Source of the DNA: Angomonas deanei
Taxonomy: Eukaryota; Euglenozoa; Kinetoplastea; Trypanosomatida; Trypanosomatidae
Direction: 5' to 3'
DNA: 64,000 nt
NCBI GenBank assembly: GCA_903995115.1
Contig: LR877149.1
Span: 62,001-126,000 of the forward strand
Below, piece by piece: positions 19,571 through 30,065 of the stretch. A program made the position numbers and the translations under genes. The first letter of the stretch is position 1; the number at the start of each line of letters is the position of its first letter. A model generated the notes under the pieces. It ran no database searches, had not been told where the DNA came from, and saw only the letters and a list, made by a program, of their open reading frames with translations.

Positions 19571-21520
19571 ATGATTAAAATACCTTCCTTTTGGGGATAT
19601 TACTCGCGTTGTGCGTGCGTTCAGTTGGGCGAAGACGATCGTTTCTACATTTGCTCCGTTGAAGTTTGTAGCGGAACCCGGGCGTTCTACTCCCTTTCAC
19701 CAGATGTGGTCGTTTCTTCCAAGCGCACCGTGGAGGACCACTTCTGTAACCGTCAATCATACCCGGTCCTACTGTCACCGGAGGAAAATGGGAACCACCG
19801 GTTTGTCCCCCTCGCAGAGAGCGGCGAGCCCTCCGACCGGCAGTGCATCAGACTATGGCACCCGGAGAGGATCTACTCCGCCGTGTCGGTTACGTTTAGA
19901 GGGTGCTACTCGAACCTCCGTCAAACGCTTTCTGCCATCAAGAGTGCTGCCACCGGCAAGTTTTTCGTCAAGAATTGTGCGTTGAATGTGGAGGATTCTT
20001 GGTACTCACTGGAAGGCTATGAGTTAAAAAAAGGCCACTCTGGCGTTGTGTTTGTCGGGCCGCTGTGTGTCACAAAGATTAACCGGTGTGCAGCGGATAC
20101 ACCGGAATCGGAGGTTCCTTCACTGCTGGGTTTGGACAGCCAAGTGAAGCAAGTGCGTGATATCCTTCGTAGGTCGTTTCAGGATTTTTCAACTGGGGCA
20201 CAGTATGTTCTCATTCATGGCCCCAGCGGCTGCGGCGTTCACTCCATTCTGCAGAAATGCCTCCGGGAGTATTCGAAGGAAATCTGTTTGCTTCCGTGGA
20301 GTCCCGGCTTCACCCCTAACAGCAGCGTGAAGGGCACTAGCGGCAAAAAGGTGGTCTTGATGGTGGACCCGGTGGAGTTGAATTTTTCCGTCAACGACAG
20401 TTTCGTGACGGAGATGTCCAGACGGCTGCTGTTCACTCACGTAAGTCAGTTGGCGAAGGGGCACTCGGTTGTCGTTGTCGGTGTCACGCATAATTTAAAG
20501 GAGTGCTGCACGGAGACCGTCGGCTCCATCTTTCGCCACTCTGTTTTTGTCTCTCTGCCGGATGCTGAAACGCGGGAACGCATCGCAAGACACTTTATAA
20601 AGTCCGTAGAAGGTTTAAACCTGACCGAATTCGTTAATATGACGAGCGGCCAATCCTGCCAAGAGGTGATAAGGGCAGCAAGAAAAGAGACGTGGCACAC
20701 ACCACGCTTATTCACCACCACTTGGGATAGCATTCGAGGCTTAGATGCCGTGAAGAAGACAATAATGAACGCACTTGTTACCCCACAATTGTCCAATCGC
20801 AACGCTTTTTCCCGATTCAACATTGAACCAGTGAAAGGGATTCTACTGTACGGCCCTCCTGGCTGTTCCAAAACGTCCATAGTAAAGGCAATCTGCTCCG
20901 AAAACAGTTACTCCCTGATATACCTGGACTCCGCCAGACTTATTAGTGCGTATGTAGGTGAGAGCGAGCGTGAGTTGAGAAGTGTGTTTGAAAAGGCGCA
21001 GCAGTCCGCCCCGTGCATCGTCTTTTTTGACGAAGTGGAGGTAATAGGCACTCGTCGGGACACTTCAACGTCAAATAGTGGGTCTGATCGACTTTTGACG
21101 ACTTTACTCACCGAACTGGATGGATTTTCCTCGAAAAAGGGCGTTTGTTTTGTTGGTGCCACTAATGTTCCACATCTCTTAGATCCGGCTCTCCTCAGAC
21201 CCGGGCGATTGGATTCATTAATCCACGTACCATTACCGTCGCTTTCCGGCAGGGTAGAAATTCTGAGGCTCTATTTCTCAAGCTTGAAATGCGATTACGA
21301 GGAAATTGCTAAACACATGAACGGGTTTAGCGGCGCGGACATAAAGTCGTTTTGCGCGTCTGTTTTATTAAATTTGCTGGATAATAAGCCGAGCGAGTTT
21401 CAAGCTGAGCTCTCCTCTAATTTTGTCACACAGTTTGCCATCGAATCTTTGAAGACATTCAGTCGACTTCCATACGATATGCACTCTATTACAGCGTTTG
21501 AGAGGAGTATAACACACTAA
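19571..21520 (+). CDS. AFG2/Drg1-like type II AAA ATPase
   Basis: 649 residues; the start is the ATG at 19571. Two AAA modules. D2 is complete: Walker A GPPGCSKT (G428-T435), Walker B FFDE (D487-E488) and the arginine-finger region LLDPALLRPGRLD. The CSKT form of Walker A is characteristic of the AFG2/SPATA5 family. D1 is degraded: its P-loop reads GPSGCGVHS (G217-S225), with the Lys missing, and Walker B is VVLMVDPVE without the Glu. Family role: Drg1 strips Rlp24 and other shuttling factors from pre-60S ribosomes in the cytoplasm; SPATA5L1-type relatives act in the same process. At 649 residues it is shorter than Drg1 (about 780). RPF1, another 60S factor, lies 13 kb downstream. Confidence 0.75.
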   Translation: MIKIPSFWGYYSRCACVQLGEDDRFYICSVEVCSGTRAFYSLSPDVVVSSKRTVEDHFCNRQSYPVLLSPEENGNHRFVPLAESGEPSDRQCIRLWHPERIYSAVSVTFRGCYSNLRQTLSAIKSAATGKFFVKNCALNVEDSWYSLEGYELKKGHSGVVFVGPLCVTKINRCAADTPESEVPSLLGLDSQVKQVRDILRRSFQDFSTGAQYVLIHGPSGCGVHSILQKCLREYSKEICLLPWSPGFTPNSSVKGTSGKKVVLMVDPVELNFSVNDSFVTEMSRRLLFTHVSQLAKGHSVVVVGVTHNLKECCTETVGSIFRHSVFVSLPDAETRERIARHFIKSVEGLNLTEFVNMTSGQSCQEVIRAARKETWHTPRLFTTTWDSIRGLDAVKKTIMNALVTPQLSNRNAFSRFNIEPVKGILLYGPPGCSKTSIVKAICSENSYSLIYLDSARLISAYVGESERELRSVFEKAQQSAPCIVFFDEVEVIGTRRDTSTSNSGSDRLLTTLLTELDGFSSKKGVCFVGATNVPHLLDPALLRPGRLDSLIHVPLPSLSGRVEILRLYFSSLKCDYEEIAKHMNGFSGADIKSFCASVLLNLLDNKPSEFQAELSSNFVTQFAIESLKTFSRLPYDMHSITAFERSITH

Positions 21521-21525
21521 TTCGT

Positions 21526-21542
21526 TGTGTGTGTGTGTGTGT
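21526..21542. repeat. GT microsatellite
   Basis: About eight GT units immediately after the AAA ATPase stop codon, in its 3' UTR. Confidence 0.85.
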
Positions 21543-21709
21543 ACCGCGGTGGTCTCGTATTTCGTGCTTGAATGATGATTTTCCCACCAACGCTACACCA
21601 AGCAAACTAGCAAGCTATACACATGAATAAATGCACTCTACAACACCACAATCTTCTTTCTCCTCTGTTCTGTTCTAGTGTCGCATTTAGTTTTTTAGTA
21701 TTTGGGTTA

Positions 21710-24700
21710 ATGTTTAATAACGGCCAAGGAGGGTTTGGGTCTGGCGGCGTTGGGCAACCACAGCTGCAGATTGCATCCGGCCCACAACAGGGAGGATTCG
21801 GTCAGCAAGGGGCGTTCGGCCAACCACAACAACAACAGGGAGGATTCGGCCCACAACAGGGAGGGTTCGGTCAGCAGCAACAGGGGGGGTTCGGTCAACA
21901 GCAAGGAGGACTCGGACAGCAAGGTGGTGGTTTCGGCCAGCCACAGCAACAAGGCGCCTTTGGCCAACCGCAACAACAACAACAGGGAGGATTCGGACAA
22001 CAGCAAGGAGGACTCGGACAGCAACAGACGGGCTTTGGTCAGCAGCAAGGAAGTGCATTCGGGCAACAGAAACCAGGAATGAACTCCGGATTTGGCCAAC
22101 CGCAGGGAGGCGCATTCGGCCAGCCGCAACAAGGGGTCTTTGGACAGCAGCAGGGCGGTCTTGGACAACAACAGGGCGGTCTCGGCCAGCAGCAAGGAGG
22201 TGCGTTTGGCCAACAGAAGCCTGGAATGAATTCTGGCTTCGCACAACCACAGCAGGGTGGATTCGGACAGCAGACCCAGCAACAGTCCGGATTTGGTCAA
22301 CCGCAGGGAGGTGGCTTCGGACAACAACAGCCTCAGCAGCAGGGAGGATTCGGACTACAGCAGACGGGAATGAACTCCGGATTTGGCCAACCGCAGGGAG
22401 GCGCATTCGGCCAGCCGCAACAGGGGGCCTTTGGACAGCAGCAGGGTGGTCTTGGACAACAACAGGGCGGTCTCGGCCAGCAGCAAGGGGGTGCGTTTGG
22501 CCAACAGAAGCCTGGAATGAATTCTGGCTTCGCACAACCACAGCAGGGTGGATTCGGACAGCAGACCCAGCAACAGTCCGGATTTGGTCAACCACAGGGA
22601 GGTGGCTTCGGACAACAACAGCCTCAGCAGCAGGGAGGATTCGGACAACAAGGAGGGTTCGGGCAGCAGGCGCAACAACAACAGAACAACTTTGGCCAGC
22701 AGCAAGGAGGTGGATTCGGGCAGCAAAAGCCCGGAATGAATTCTGGATTTGGCTTGCCACAACAGCAGCAGCAGCAGCCAGGAAACGTATTCGGGCAACA
22801 ACCCCAACAGCAAGGAGCTGGACTCGGACAACAAGGAGGCGGTTTCGGCTTGCCACAACAACAACAACAGGGAAACGTATTCGGGCAACAACCCCAACAG
22901 CAAGGAGCTGGACTCGGACAACAAGGAGGCGGTTTCGGCTTGCCACAACAACAACAACAACAGGGAAACGTATTCGGACAACAACCCCAACAGCAAGGAG
23001 GTGGATTCGGACAACAAGGAGGCGGTTTCGGCTTGCCACAACAACAACAACAACAACAACAACAACAGCAGCAGACAAACGGATTCGGACAGCAAAGTGG
23101 TGGTTTCGGCCAACAACCACAGCAACAGGGAGTGTTTGGTCTGCAACAGCAGGGAGGGCTTGGCCAGCAGCAACTTCAGACCGGTGTTAACCAGCAACCC
23201 CAGAACGGCCTTGCAAATGCGCCGTCCCCCGCAAAACCTATTCGCCCTGGCCCAAACGATGAAAACTTCCTGTGTCTGGGGTCCACCGATGCACCGTTTG
23301 GAGAGTTGGCAGACAAGGCTGTCACTTTACCAACCGATCTTCCATCAAATGTGGTGAAGGGTGCGGAACAGTACGAGGTGCCATGCTGGCCAGTCTGTAA
23401 ACCGACAAACCGACCTGCTCTGAGTATACCGCCATCGAATAAAAAGAAGTACGCCTCCTCCGTTGTCATCACAAACTTCGACAATACGCTAGAGGAAAAT
23501 GGTGTCGTATTCGGCGTGAGTAACTTGCTAGAAAACGGAAAGGAGGCAACCCGAAAGGACGATTTGTTACCCTTAACGGAGGAGACGGCACCGGCGTACG
23601 CTAATTTCCGTAACGAAAGTGAAATAGCACCCAGATGTAGTGCAAACGACTACCTAATGTCACCCTCATTGAAGGAACTTGCCACACTCACGAAATCACA
23701 ACTCGAAAAGGTTCAGAATTTTAACGTACAGAGACGGGACGGGAAGACCTCCGTGAAGTTTTTGGAACCCGTCAACCTCGTCGGGCTAGACATTTCCGAC
23801 GTCATTGAATTGGGGACGGACCATGTTGTCTTCTATCCAAATCAACCCACACCGCCCTCCGGTGAAGGGGTAAACGCGGTTGCCTTGGTGACGATCAATG
23901 ATGTCAGCGACTACGCGGCGCTCAGCGAAATGTGTCAAGTGAGGGGGTACCGGTGCGCCAAGGCGGAGAAGGGCTCGTTCTCGTACATTGTGAATGGGTC
24001 GACCACGAGAAATTCTTACGCGAATGATCAGGACGGTAGCGTAATGAGTATTCCCGTTGTCGAAGAGGATGTCGGGGGCGTCGTGGAGGTGACGGACCTG
24101 GATATTCCCCGGATGATAAAGGCGTACGACAAATACTGGCGGTCATCCACCACGGACAAAATACAACTTCCCTATGAATTCGTGTCTAGCAGGAAAACGG
24201 AGGAACCCCAAAAAGTGAAACTAGCGCTGGAACACTATCTGTGCAATGTGGAAAACGTTGTTTTTAGTCGAAAAGGCAACTCCGTCATTGACGAGCGGTA
24301 TATTGCGCCAACTTCTGCCAATCCGGAATCGTTTTACCGTTCGGCCTCTCGCTCGTTCAAGGTGGGTGCCCTCTCCAACGGCCTCATAGCGCTTCCCAAC
24401 TTTGCTGGTATTCGGGACGGCCTCGAGGAGAACGGAGCGATTCCCGAAGTGAGGGGCTCCCGCCCCGTTCTGTCGGTTATCGACGTGTGGCACAACGATT
24501 CCTCCAAGATACTACAAACCGCGGCCGTGAATGTCGTGCGTCTCCTTCTCAAATATATGACTGCCGAGGAAACGGGAGAAACGAACTCTGTGCTGAACAG
24601 TGCATACCCTCCGTTGATTTCTTTCGGACTAGCACGGACGGATAACAACACCCTAAGCGAAGAAAAGCTAGGAGAACTCGATACCGTTCTATCTGGGCTA

Positions 24701-25914
24701 CATGGCATAAAAAGTACGCGTGTAGAGTCCTTGACTGTGAAGCAGTGTCGTTCGATTGTGCACCTGTTTTCCGCTTTGTACGGACTGCCAGACGCCGATG
24801 AAAGCTTTGAACCGTCTCGTGAGAGTGGCTATCTCCGCCAACTCCGGCGACAGAACCTTTCCAAGTGGTTGACGGAGGAGCTCCATTCGTTTGTGCACGC
24901 TGATTTGGGCGAGGGTGCCTCCCGGGCAGAGCAGTTGGTTCAGTACATCCTGTCGCGAAAACTACGAGACGCTGAGCAGTTGGCGGAAGACATGCAGGAG
25001 AGAGACATCGCCGCTATTATTCGCATTTGCGGAAGGGGCAACCAGTTCGGCTCTTACGTAACGTTGGCCAAGAATGGGTTTGAGGGAGCTGAGGTTCGGG
25101 ATCGTCTGGTGGCCCTTCTCTCGAGGGGAGGCGGATTTGTTCATGATGGAGCCCGAGTACAACGAAAACGAAAGCCACTTAACCCCCCAACCACAAGTCC
25201 GCCACGTGGAAGCAATTACTGGGCATATTTGCTTTTTACGGCTGTACCCCTGACACATCAGCGGAGGACATTATCAACAATCTTCTTGATCGGCTCGAAA
25301 AGCAGGAGGAAGGCGTGCGCCAGGAACTGCCGCCCTACTCGGAGAAACTAACGGCCGAATTCCTCAATAGTAAACGTGGAGAGGACTACGTCCACCGCGG
25401 GCAAAACTTCAAAGATTCCACTTTTCTCATTTTAAAAGGCTTTTCACGTGGTGAATCCCCGCCGGCCGCGGCGTTGCACCCGAACGCATCCAGTTACTTG
25501 TCCTCCGACTTCTTGGCCCCGTTCCTGATAACGATCGCATTGCGTTCCCTCGGCCTCCCAGGCGACCGGAGCTTCCATTTCGCCGAAAGTTCGGCACTAC
25601 ACGGCTTCGCAGCGCAGTTGGAACTGTGCGACAAGTGGTACTGGGGACTCGTGCCGCTCCACATGATTCGTGAAAAGAGATGCCGCCTACAAGCCGTGCA
25701 CGACTTTTGCAGAAGAAATGCGTACCGCGCAAAGGAACTTGCGGATTCCGTGGAGTTCGAAAATATTATAGATAAGCTTCGTGTTGACAGAAAGTTTTTT
25801 GACCTGTTTGATACACCCGAGGAGGAGGAGCAGCCTGCCGCCGAAAACGCCCCCGCGTTAAATACACATATTCCTCTTCTCCGTGCTCTGCAGGAACTTT
25901 CAGCGCACCATTAA
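21710..25914 (+). CDS. NUP158: Fused Nup98-96 nucleoporin (TbNup158 type), two apparent frame shifts
   Basis: About 1400 residues. Residues 1 to about 505 are Gln-rich FG repeats (GGFGQQQ, GAFGQ). Residues about 645-765 match the Nup98 autoproteolytic fold: YLMSPSLKELATLTK, NFNVQRRDGKTSVKFLEPV, then VVFYPNQPTPPSGEGVN. The usual HFS cleavage site is absent (YIVNGSTT), so the chain is probably not cut. The rest is helical and corresponds to Nup96/Nup145C of the Y complex. Role: nuclear pore scaffold plus transport barrier. The start is the ATG at 21710 after a T/C tract and AG. Frame changes occur at a G4 run (25125-25128, one base too many) and at a C4 run (25247-25250, one base too many). Between them the third frame reads EADLFMMEPEYNENE, so the joined product is continuous. 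Confidence 0.88.
21734..23215 (+). repeat. Q-rich FG repeat array with tandem DNA duplications
   Basis: The coding repeats of the nucleoporin are also DNA repeats. A unit of 291 bases (97 codons) is duplicated in tandem, 22081-22371 and 22372 to about 22645, with only a few differences. Three further units of about 90 bases encode NVFGQQPQQQ...GFGLPQQQ at about 22757-23040. A CAA/CAG run at about 23037-23072 encodes a pure Gln tract. Both expansion scales keep the frame. Confidence 0.85.
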
Positions 25915-26160
25915 TTGTTTTGACTTTGATATATATATGAATAAAAAGTTATATATTTTCGTTACTTTTGTTAAAGAAGTGTCACTTTAGACAATGTTTT
26001 AAACGTTCTTCGATTGTTTGATATATGCCTTTTTCTTTCCTTGTGTTTAGCTGCTTTCTCCCCCCCTCTGTCCTCTTATCGTCCTTCTCCACTTTCCTTT
26101 CCCTTTTACGTTAAGCGAATAACAATAGCTTTCTAGTGTGATCGTTTGCTGTCACGGTGT

Positions 26161-27952
26161 ATGATCCTTTCTCATTTTTTTGGTTCTCTGTTCGCGAAAG
26201 ATAGCTTTGTCCCCAATGACAGAAGATGTTTCGCTGAATTTTTGTATGAGTTTTGGCTTAAGAAAGGCTACTGGGGCGTATTTCGTTCTAACCTAGTCGA
26301 TTTTATAATTGCCCTCTTTCTTTATATAATCTGTGTTCTATTCACCATGTGCTTTCGGTGGGACGCCGCCATGAGCTGCACCTCGGATACATGTGACTCT
26401 ACCGCGCTCTTTCAGGGTCCATCGCTGCCGCATGTGGTGACGAAAGCGTTCGTTGGTTATTTGTTAGGGGTCGCCATCGTGGTATCCTCGTTTTTGAGTG
26501 TCGTGTACGAATTGCTGTACTTTCTGCAGTCGTCTTTGCTACATTTGGATATCTCTCGCCTAGTCAAACACGCGGGCATCGTGGACGATACTGGTGTACT
26601 TGGATTCGCTTCGGTAGCAGATTCCGTCGCGAACGGGGGCGAGCTCCTTTCCTGTATATCGTGGAGTGATTTCGTCGAACGTGTCAGCGGGTACATGAAC
26701 GCTCATGAACAAGGTAGGTTTGGACAATCTCACACAGTTCTAACGCCGCTGAATATTTTACAGTCGTTGCTCCAAGTGGACAATTATATGGTGCTCATGT
26801 ACGAAGCGGATGTCATTTCAGAAAACAGCCCCCTGGAGTACTTGCACCCTCTTGCGTGTCAGAAATTATTCAACCTTTTCTTCAATGATTATAACGAAAT
26901 TGAATACTCTTCTACAACGTTGATTCGTGTGAAAATGGTGGTGTTGGCGTATAGCGCTTTCCATATAGCGTTCCTTTTATTCGTGCTGGTATACCGGGTG
27001 TTGCGGACTGCCACAACGTACGCGGGGGATGCCCGAACCAATTTTCGAACCTTTCTACACCGTGAATGGAGTTCGAGGGCGAGATGGAAGTTTCGACTCT
27101 ATAATGAGGTAGAACATCTCCACGAGTCTCGTCTCGCGGACGGTTTAGAGGTGGCTAATGAGATTTTGTCTCACTTCAACGGATCGAGCAACGCCACCAA
27201 ACTAGTCAGACGTTTGACCAGCACGTGCATTTTCGTCCTTGTTGTTTTTGACAGGCCTCAACTATGGTCTTTTATCAAAGTCTCACGTGGTGTGGTTGAT
27301 CAGTGTGCTGCTGGTGCTGTATCCGCGCTCGGCGCCACCAGACCCCAGACGACGAGAGTACAACTACCGCGGTGACTTGGACAAGCTCGTCGGATGGATT
27401 TATTCCTACGATGATAGGTGGTTTGTTTCACCACGCTGCTTTGTTACCCATTTCGACCGGCGATACGTGCACTATAGGGCTTTGGCCGTTTTGCGGGATA
27501 TTTTCGAATTAACTGCGTTACCCTTTGTGCTGTTTACGGCAGTGATGGACGGCAGTTTGGACCGACTGTTTACTGCTATGGTCGAGAATTCGGTGTACCT
27601 GCAAGGCGTCGGCACTGTCTGCCGGCAGTCCGCATTTGACGAAACGGTCACCGACTTGGGGCAGTCCTGCCGTATGAAGGAGGGGCTCTCCAAGGCAGTG
27701 TTCAAGGACTTGTACTCCTATTCCCCCCGTGAGCCGGAGGACTCCTTCACCCGTGGGAGTGAAGTGGCAAGTGAGGTGGCGTCTTCCTCTGCCGGTTGGT
27801 CTCCCCCATTCACCGGCGCCAACTCGCAAGACAGCTTCGAGGACGTTACATACGCCTCTCTGCATGACCGCCAAAACACCCGTGCGCGGGAGTACCTGCT
27901 TTCTCACAGAAGGAATCGCGTGGGTTCGACGCAGGGGTACAGCCTTCTATAA
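26161..27952 (+). CDS. ATG9: Autophagy protein Atg9 (lipid scramblase), one apparent frame shift
   Basis: About 596 residues. Several hydrophobic segments (about 42-65, 98-125, 257-280, then two after the shift) and the Atg9 signature REWSSRARWKFRLYNEVEHL from R301, comparable to the family's W.FREFNEL.H pattern. In the second part, RDIFELTALPFVLF matches the conserved post-membrane Atg9 segment. The C-terminal 100 residues are Ser-rich and cytosolic. Family role: the only integral membrane protein of core autophagy; it scrambles lipids in Atg9 vesicles that seed the phagophore. The frame changes at a T5 run (27245-27249) where one T appears extra; removing it gives VVLTGLNYGLLS without a gap. 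The start ATG at 26161 lies in a typical post-pyrimidine-tract position. Confidence 0.88.
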
Positions 27953-28211
27953 TATTAGTTCATTTTAATGAAACATACTTTTCTCGTCCTGGAGTAAAGT
28001 GACGGTGCAATAAACCTCTTGGTTTTATTATATTTCATTCTTTTCTTTCTTGACTCAACGAATTTATGTGATGCGGATAAACGAAAAACGACACCATACA
28101 ATGACAGTTTTGCTTAAAGTCAAATAAACATCCTCTACCTTCTGTTCTTTTTTTTTTTTTAATAATTATTATTTGAAGTGACTGTTTTTTTTTCTTTTTC
28201 TTCTGAATTAT

Positions 28212-28616
28212 ATGGAACCACTGGAGAAAGAGATCGAAAAAGTCTGGAACGGGCTTGACCTACAGAAGGGCGAATTGCTCACAACTGGAAAAAGCCGTAT
28301 TCTGTCAGACCTGGAAGTAGAACTGAAGCTTCTCCTCAACAGTGTTCGTTCGACATTGGATGAAGAGAATAGAGATGTCACGGAGAACATTGAAAAGATA
28401 GACTCACTGGCGAGGCAGTTCAGGGATGGTGTTGAGCTTTGGGAAAGAAAGGCAAGCACATCCATCAAAATGATAGAGGAGAGACAGCGAAGTCTCAACA
28501 CCATTGTGGAGGAAACCCAATCACGTTGCAATTATCGCAACGATTGCCTTAAGAAGCGGCATTTCGAAAGAATCTCAGAGTGCGACAGAGTGTGTTCTGA
28601 ATTCTTCTCCCTATAG
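28212..28616 (+). CDS. Small coiled-coil protein of unknown function
   Basis: 134 residues, highly charged and almost entirely helical. A heptad pattern runs through most of the chain (LEVELKLLLNSVRSTLDEEN, IEKIDSLARQF). No transmembrane segment or targeting signal. It has its own T-tracts upstream (about 28149-28159 and 28184-28200) with an AG near 28177, and lies in the correct orientation between two real genes, which supports it. Such small coiled-coil proteins in trypanosomatids often belong to cytoskeletal or tethering complexes, but nothing here is specific. Confidence 0.6.
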   Translation: MEPLEKEIEKVWNGLDLQKGELLTTGKSRILSDLEVELKLLLNSVRSTLDEENRDVTENIEKIDSLARQFRDGVELWERKASTSIKMIEERQRSLNTIVEETQSRCNYRNDCLKKRHFERISECDRVCSEFFSL

Positions 28617-28778
28617 ACGTTGAACTTGACATAGATCATAACTGCAAGTCGTTATTTTCCCTCTTGGAATGCCTAGATCCCTCTGTCGCTACCGGAACTC
28701 TAGGGGGTAACCTCAGTGACACTTTCTTTTTCTTCTTTTCCCCCAACAAAGAACGTTACATCTAGGTGAGTCACAAGA

Positions 28779-29831
28779 ATGAGACTGTCAAGGCATTTAT
28801 TACACGCCACTTCCGGCCATGGAAAGTTACCTTCCCTTTTCTTTCCCACGCTGCGAAGAGGCCAGCGGGTGACGAGTGGCTTATTTGGTTTACATGCCTC
28901 ACAGTATACCCAAACGAGGTGTTGCTCTACCGGAACCAATTATTACTCGGTATTGGGGGTGAAGCGAGATGCGACGCAGGACGAAATCAAAAGTGCCTAT
29001 AAGAAGCTCGCCCTCCAGTTTCACCCTGACCGAAACCACGAACCAGGGGCGGAAGAAAAGTTCAAATCCATTTCGGCGGCCTATCACGTACTCGGCAATA
29101 AGCAAAAAAGACAAGAGTACGACATGCAACAGCAGTTTGCGAGCGGTTCCTCTGCAGGTCCTACCGGGCAATCGTATAGCGGCTATAGCTCTCCTTACGG
29201 GTTCAACCACTCGCAACAGTACAGGGCAATGTCCAAGGAGGAGGCCGATCGGCTGTTTCGCGAGATATTCGGCGGGATGCGGGTGGATCAGATTTTTCGG
29301 AATCTTGAAGAGGAAATGCGACGGGGCAACATTCGGAGTGGCAGCGGATTGGGCCACAATGTGGGAAAGTCGTTCGACCCGTCGGAGCAAACTTTCCGTC
29401 CCTTTTTTAGAACAGAGCAGTCCACCACTAAAATATTCACAGATGCTTATGGCAACCGACATGAGGAAGTTGTCTACAGCGATCCTAGAGGAGAGCGCTT
29501 TACTGTTCGGCGCACAGTGAGCACCGACCCGAATGCTAGTGTGAACCAAACCACAGAGGATTGGAAGAACCACCACCGCGGACGAGACGGCAGGGTACAC
29601 TTTGGCAGTTCGGCGTCGAGGCAAACGGCGGGTAATACAGACTTTACACAGGAGTACTTTGGGTTCCGTTCGCACGGGAGAAACCCCTTAATTGCTTTCC
29701 TATTTCTCGGTATGTGGTTCATGGTGATCGCCTTGGCAATCTACACGTTTTGCTACATGATTGTGTTTCACCCGTTCCTGGTGCTGTTCCTCTTTTTCTT
29801 GTCCATTTCTCTGAGACGGGGTAGGTTTTAG
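28779..29831 (+). CDS. Membrane-anchored mitochondrial-type J protein (Hsp40)
   Basis: 350 residues. Residues 1-50 are Arg/His/Ser/Thr-rich and lack acidic residues, as in a mitochondrial presequence. Residues 54-117 are a J domain ([20 protein letters not shown]) with the HPD motif at 82-84. A Gly/Ser/Gln linker follows, with no zinc-finger cysteines, so it is a class III J protein. The last 45 residues hold two hydrophobic stretches (about 303-344) and end in the basic SLRRGRF, implying a C-terminal membrane anchor. Role: stimulates an Hsp70 partner at a membrane, possibly the inner mitochondrial membrane. An A16 tract lies about 40 bases after the stop. Confidence 0.85.
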   Translation: MRLSRHLLHATSGHGKLPSLFFPTLRRGQRVTSGLFGLHASQYTQTRCCSTGTNYYSVLGVKRDATQDEIKSAYKKLALQFHPDRNHEPGAEEKFKSISAAYHVLGNKQKRQEYDMQQQFASGSSAGPTGQSYSGYSSPYGFNHSQQYRAMSKEEADRLFREIFGGMRVDQIFRNLEEEMRRGNIRSGSGLGHNVGKSFDPSEQTFRPFFRTEQSTTKIFTDAYGNRHEEVVYSDPRGERFTVRRTVSTDPNASVNQTTEDWKNHHRGRDGRVHFGSSASRQTAGNTDFTQEYFGFRSHGRNPLIAFLFLGMWFMVIALAIYTFCYMIVFHPFLVLFLFFLSISLRRGRF

Positions 29832-30065
29832 TTACATTTTATTATTTCTGTTGCATATATAGTATACACTGAAAAAAAAAAAAAAAAGTAGAGCCGGCTA
29901 GTTTTGCCGTACATTGCCGTGCAGACCACAGGTGTCATTCACAAAAAATAGTCGCAACACCTATACTTACATACTCATTCTCTCCTGTACGGTTTTGTTT
30001 AGCTTCACACCCTCTAAAGCATACCTTTTGTTTTTAGTATTATCACTATCATTCTTATTTAAAAC

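Noticed and set aside
21707-23197. Long reverse-strand frames (206, 468 and 280 residues) opposite the FG repeats
   Set aside because: They are antisense images of CAA/CAG and GGN-rich repeats (Leu/Ser and Val/Arg runs), and the strand is wrong for this unit.
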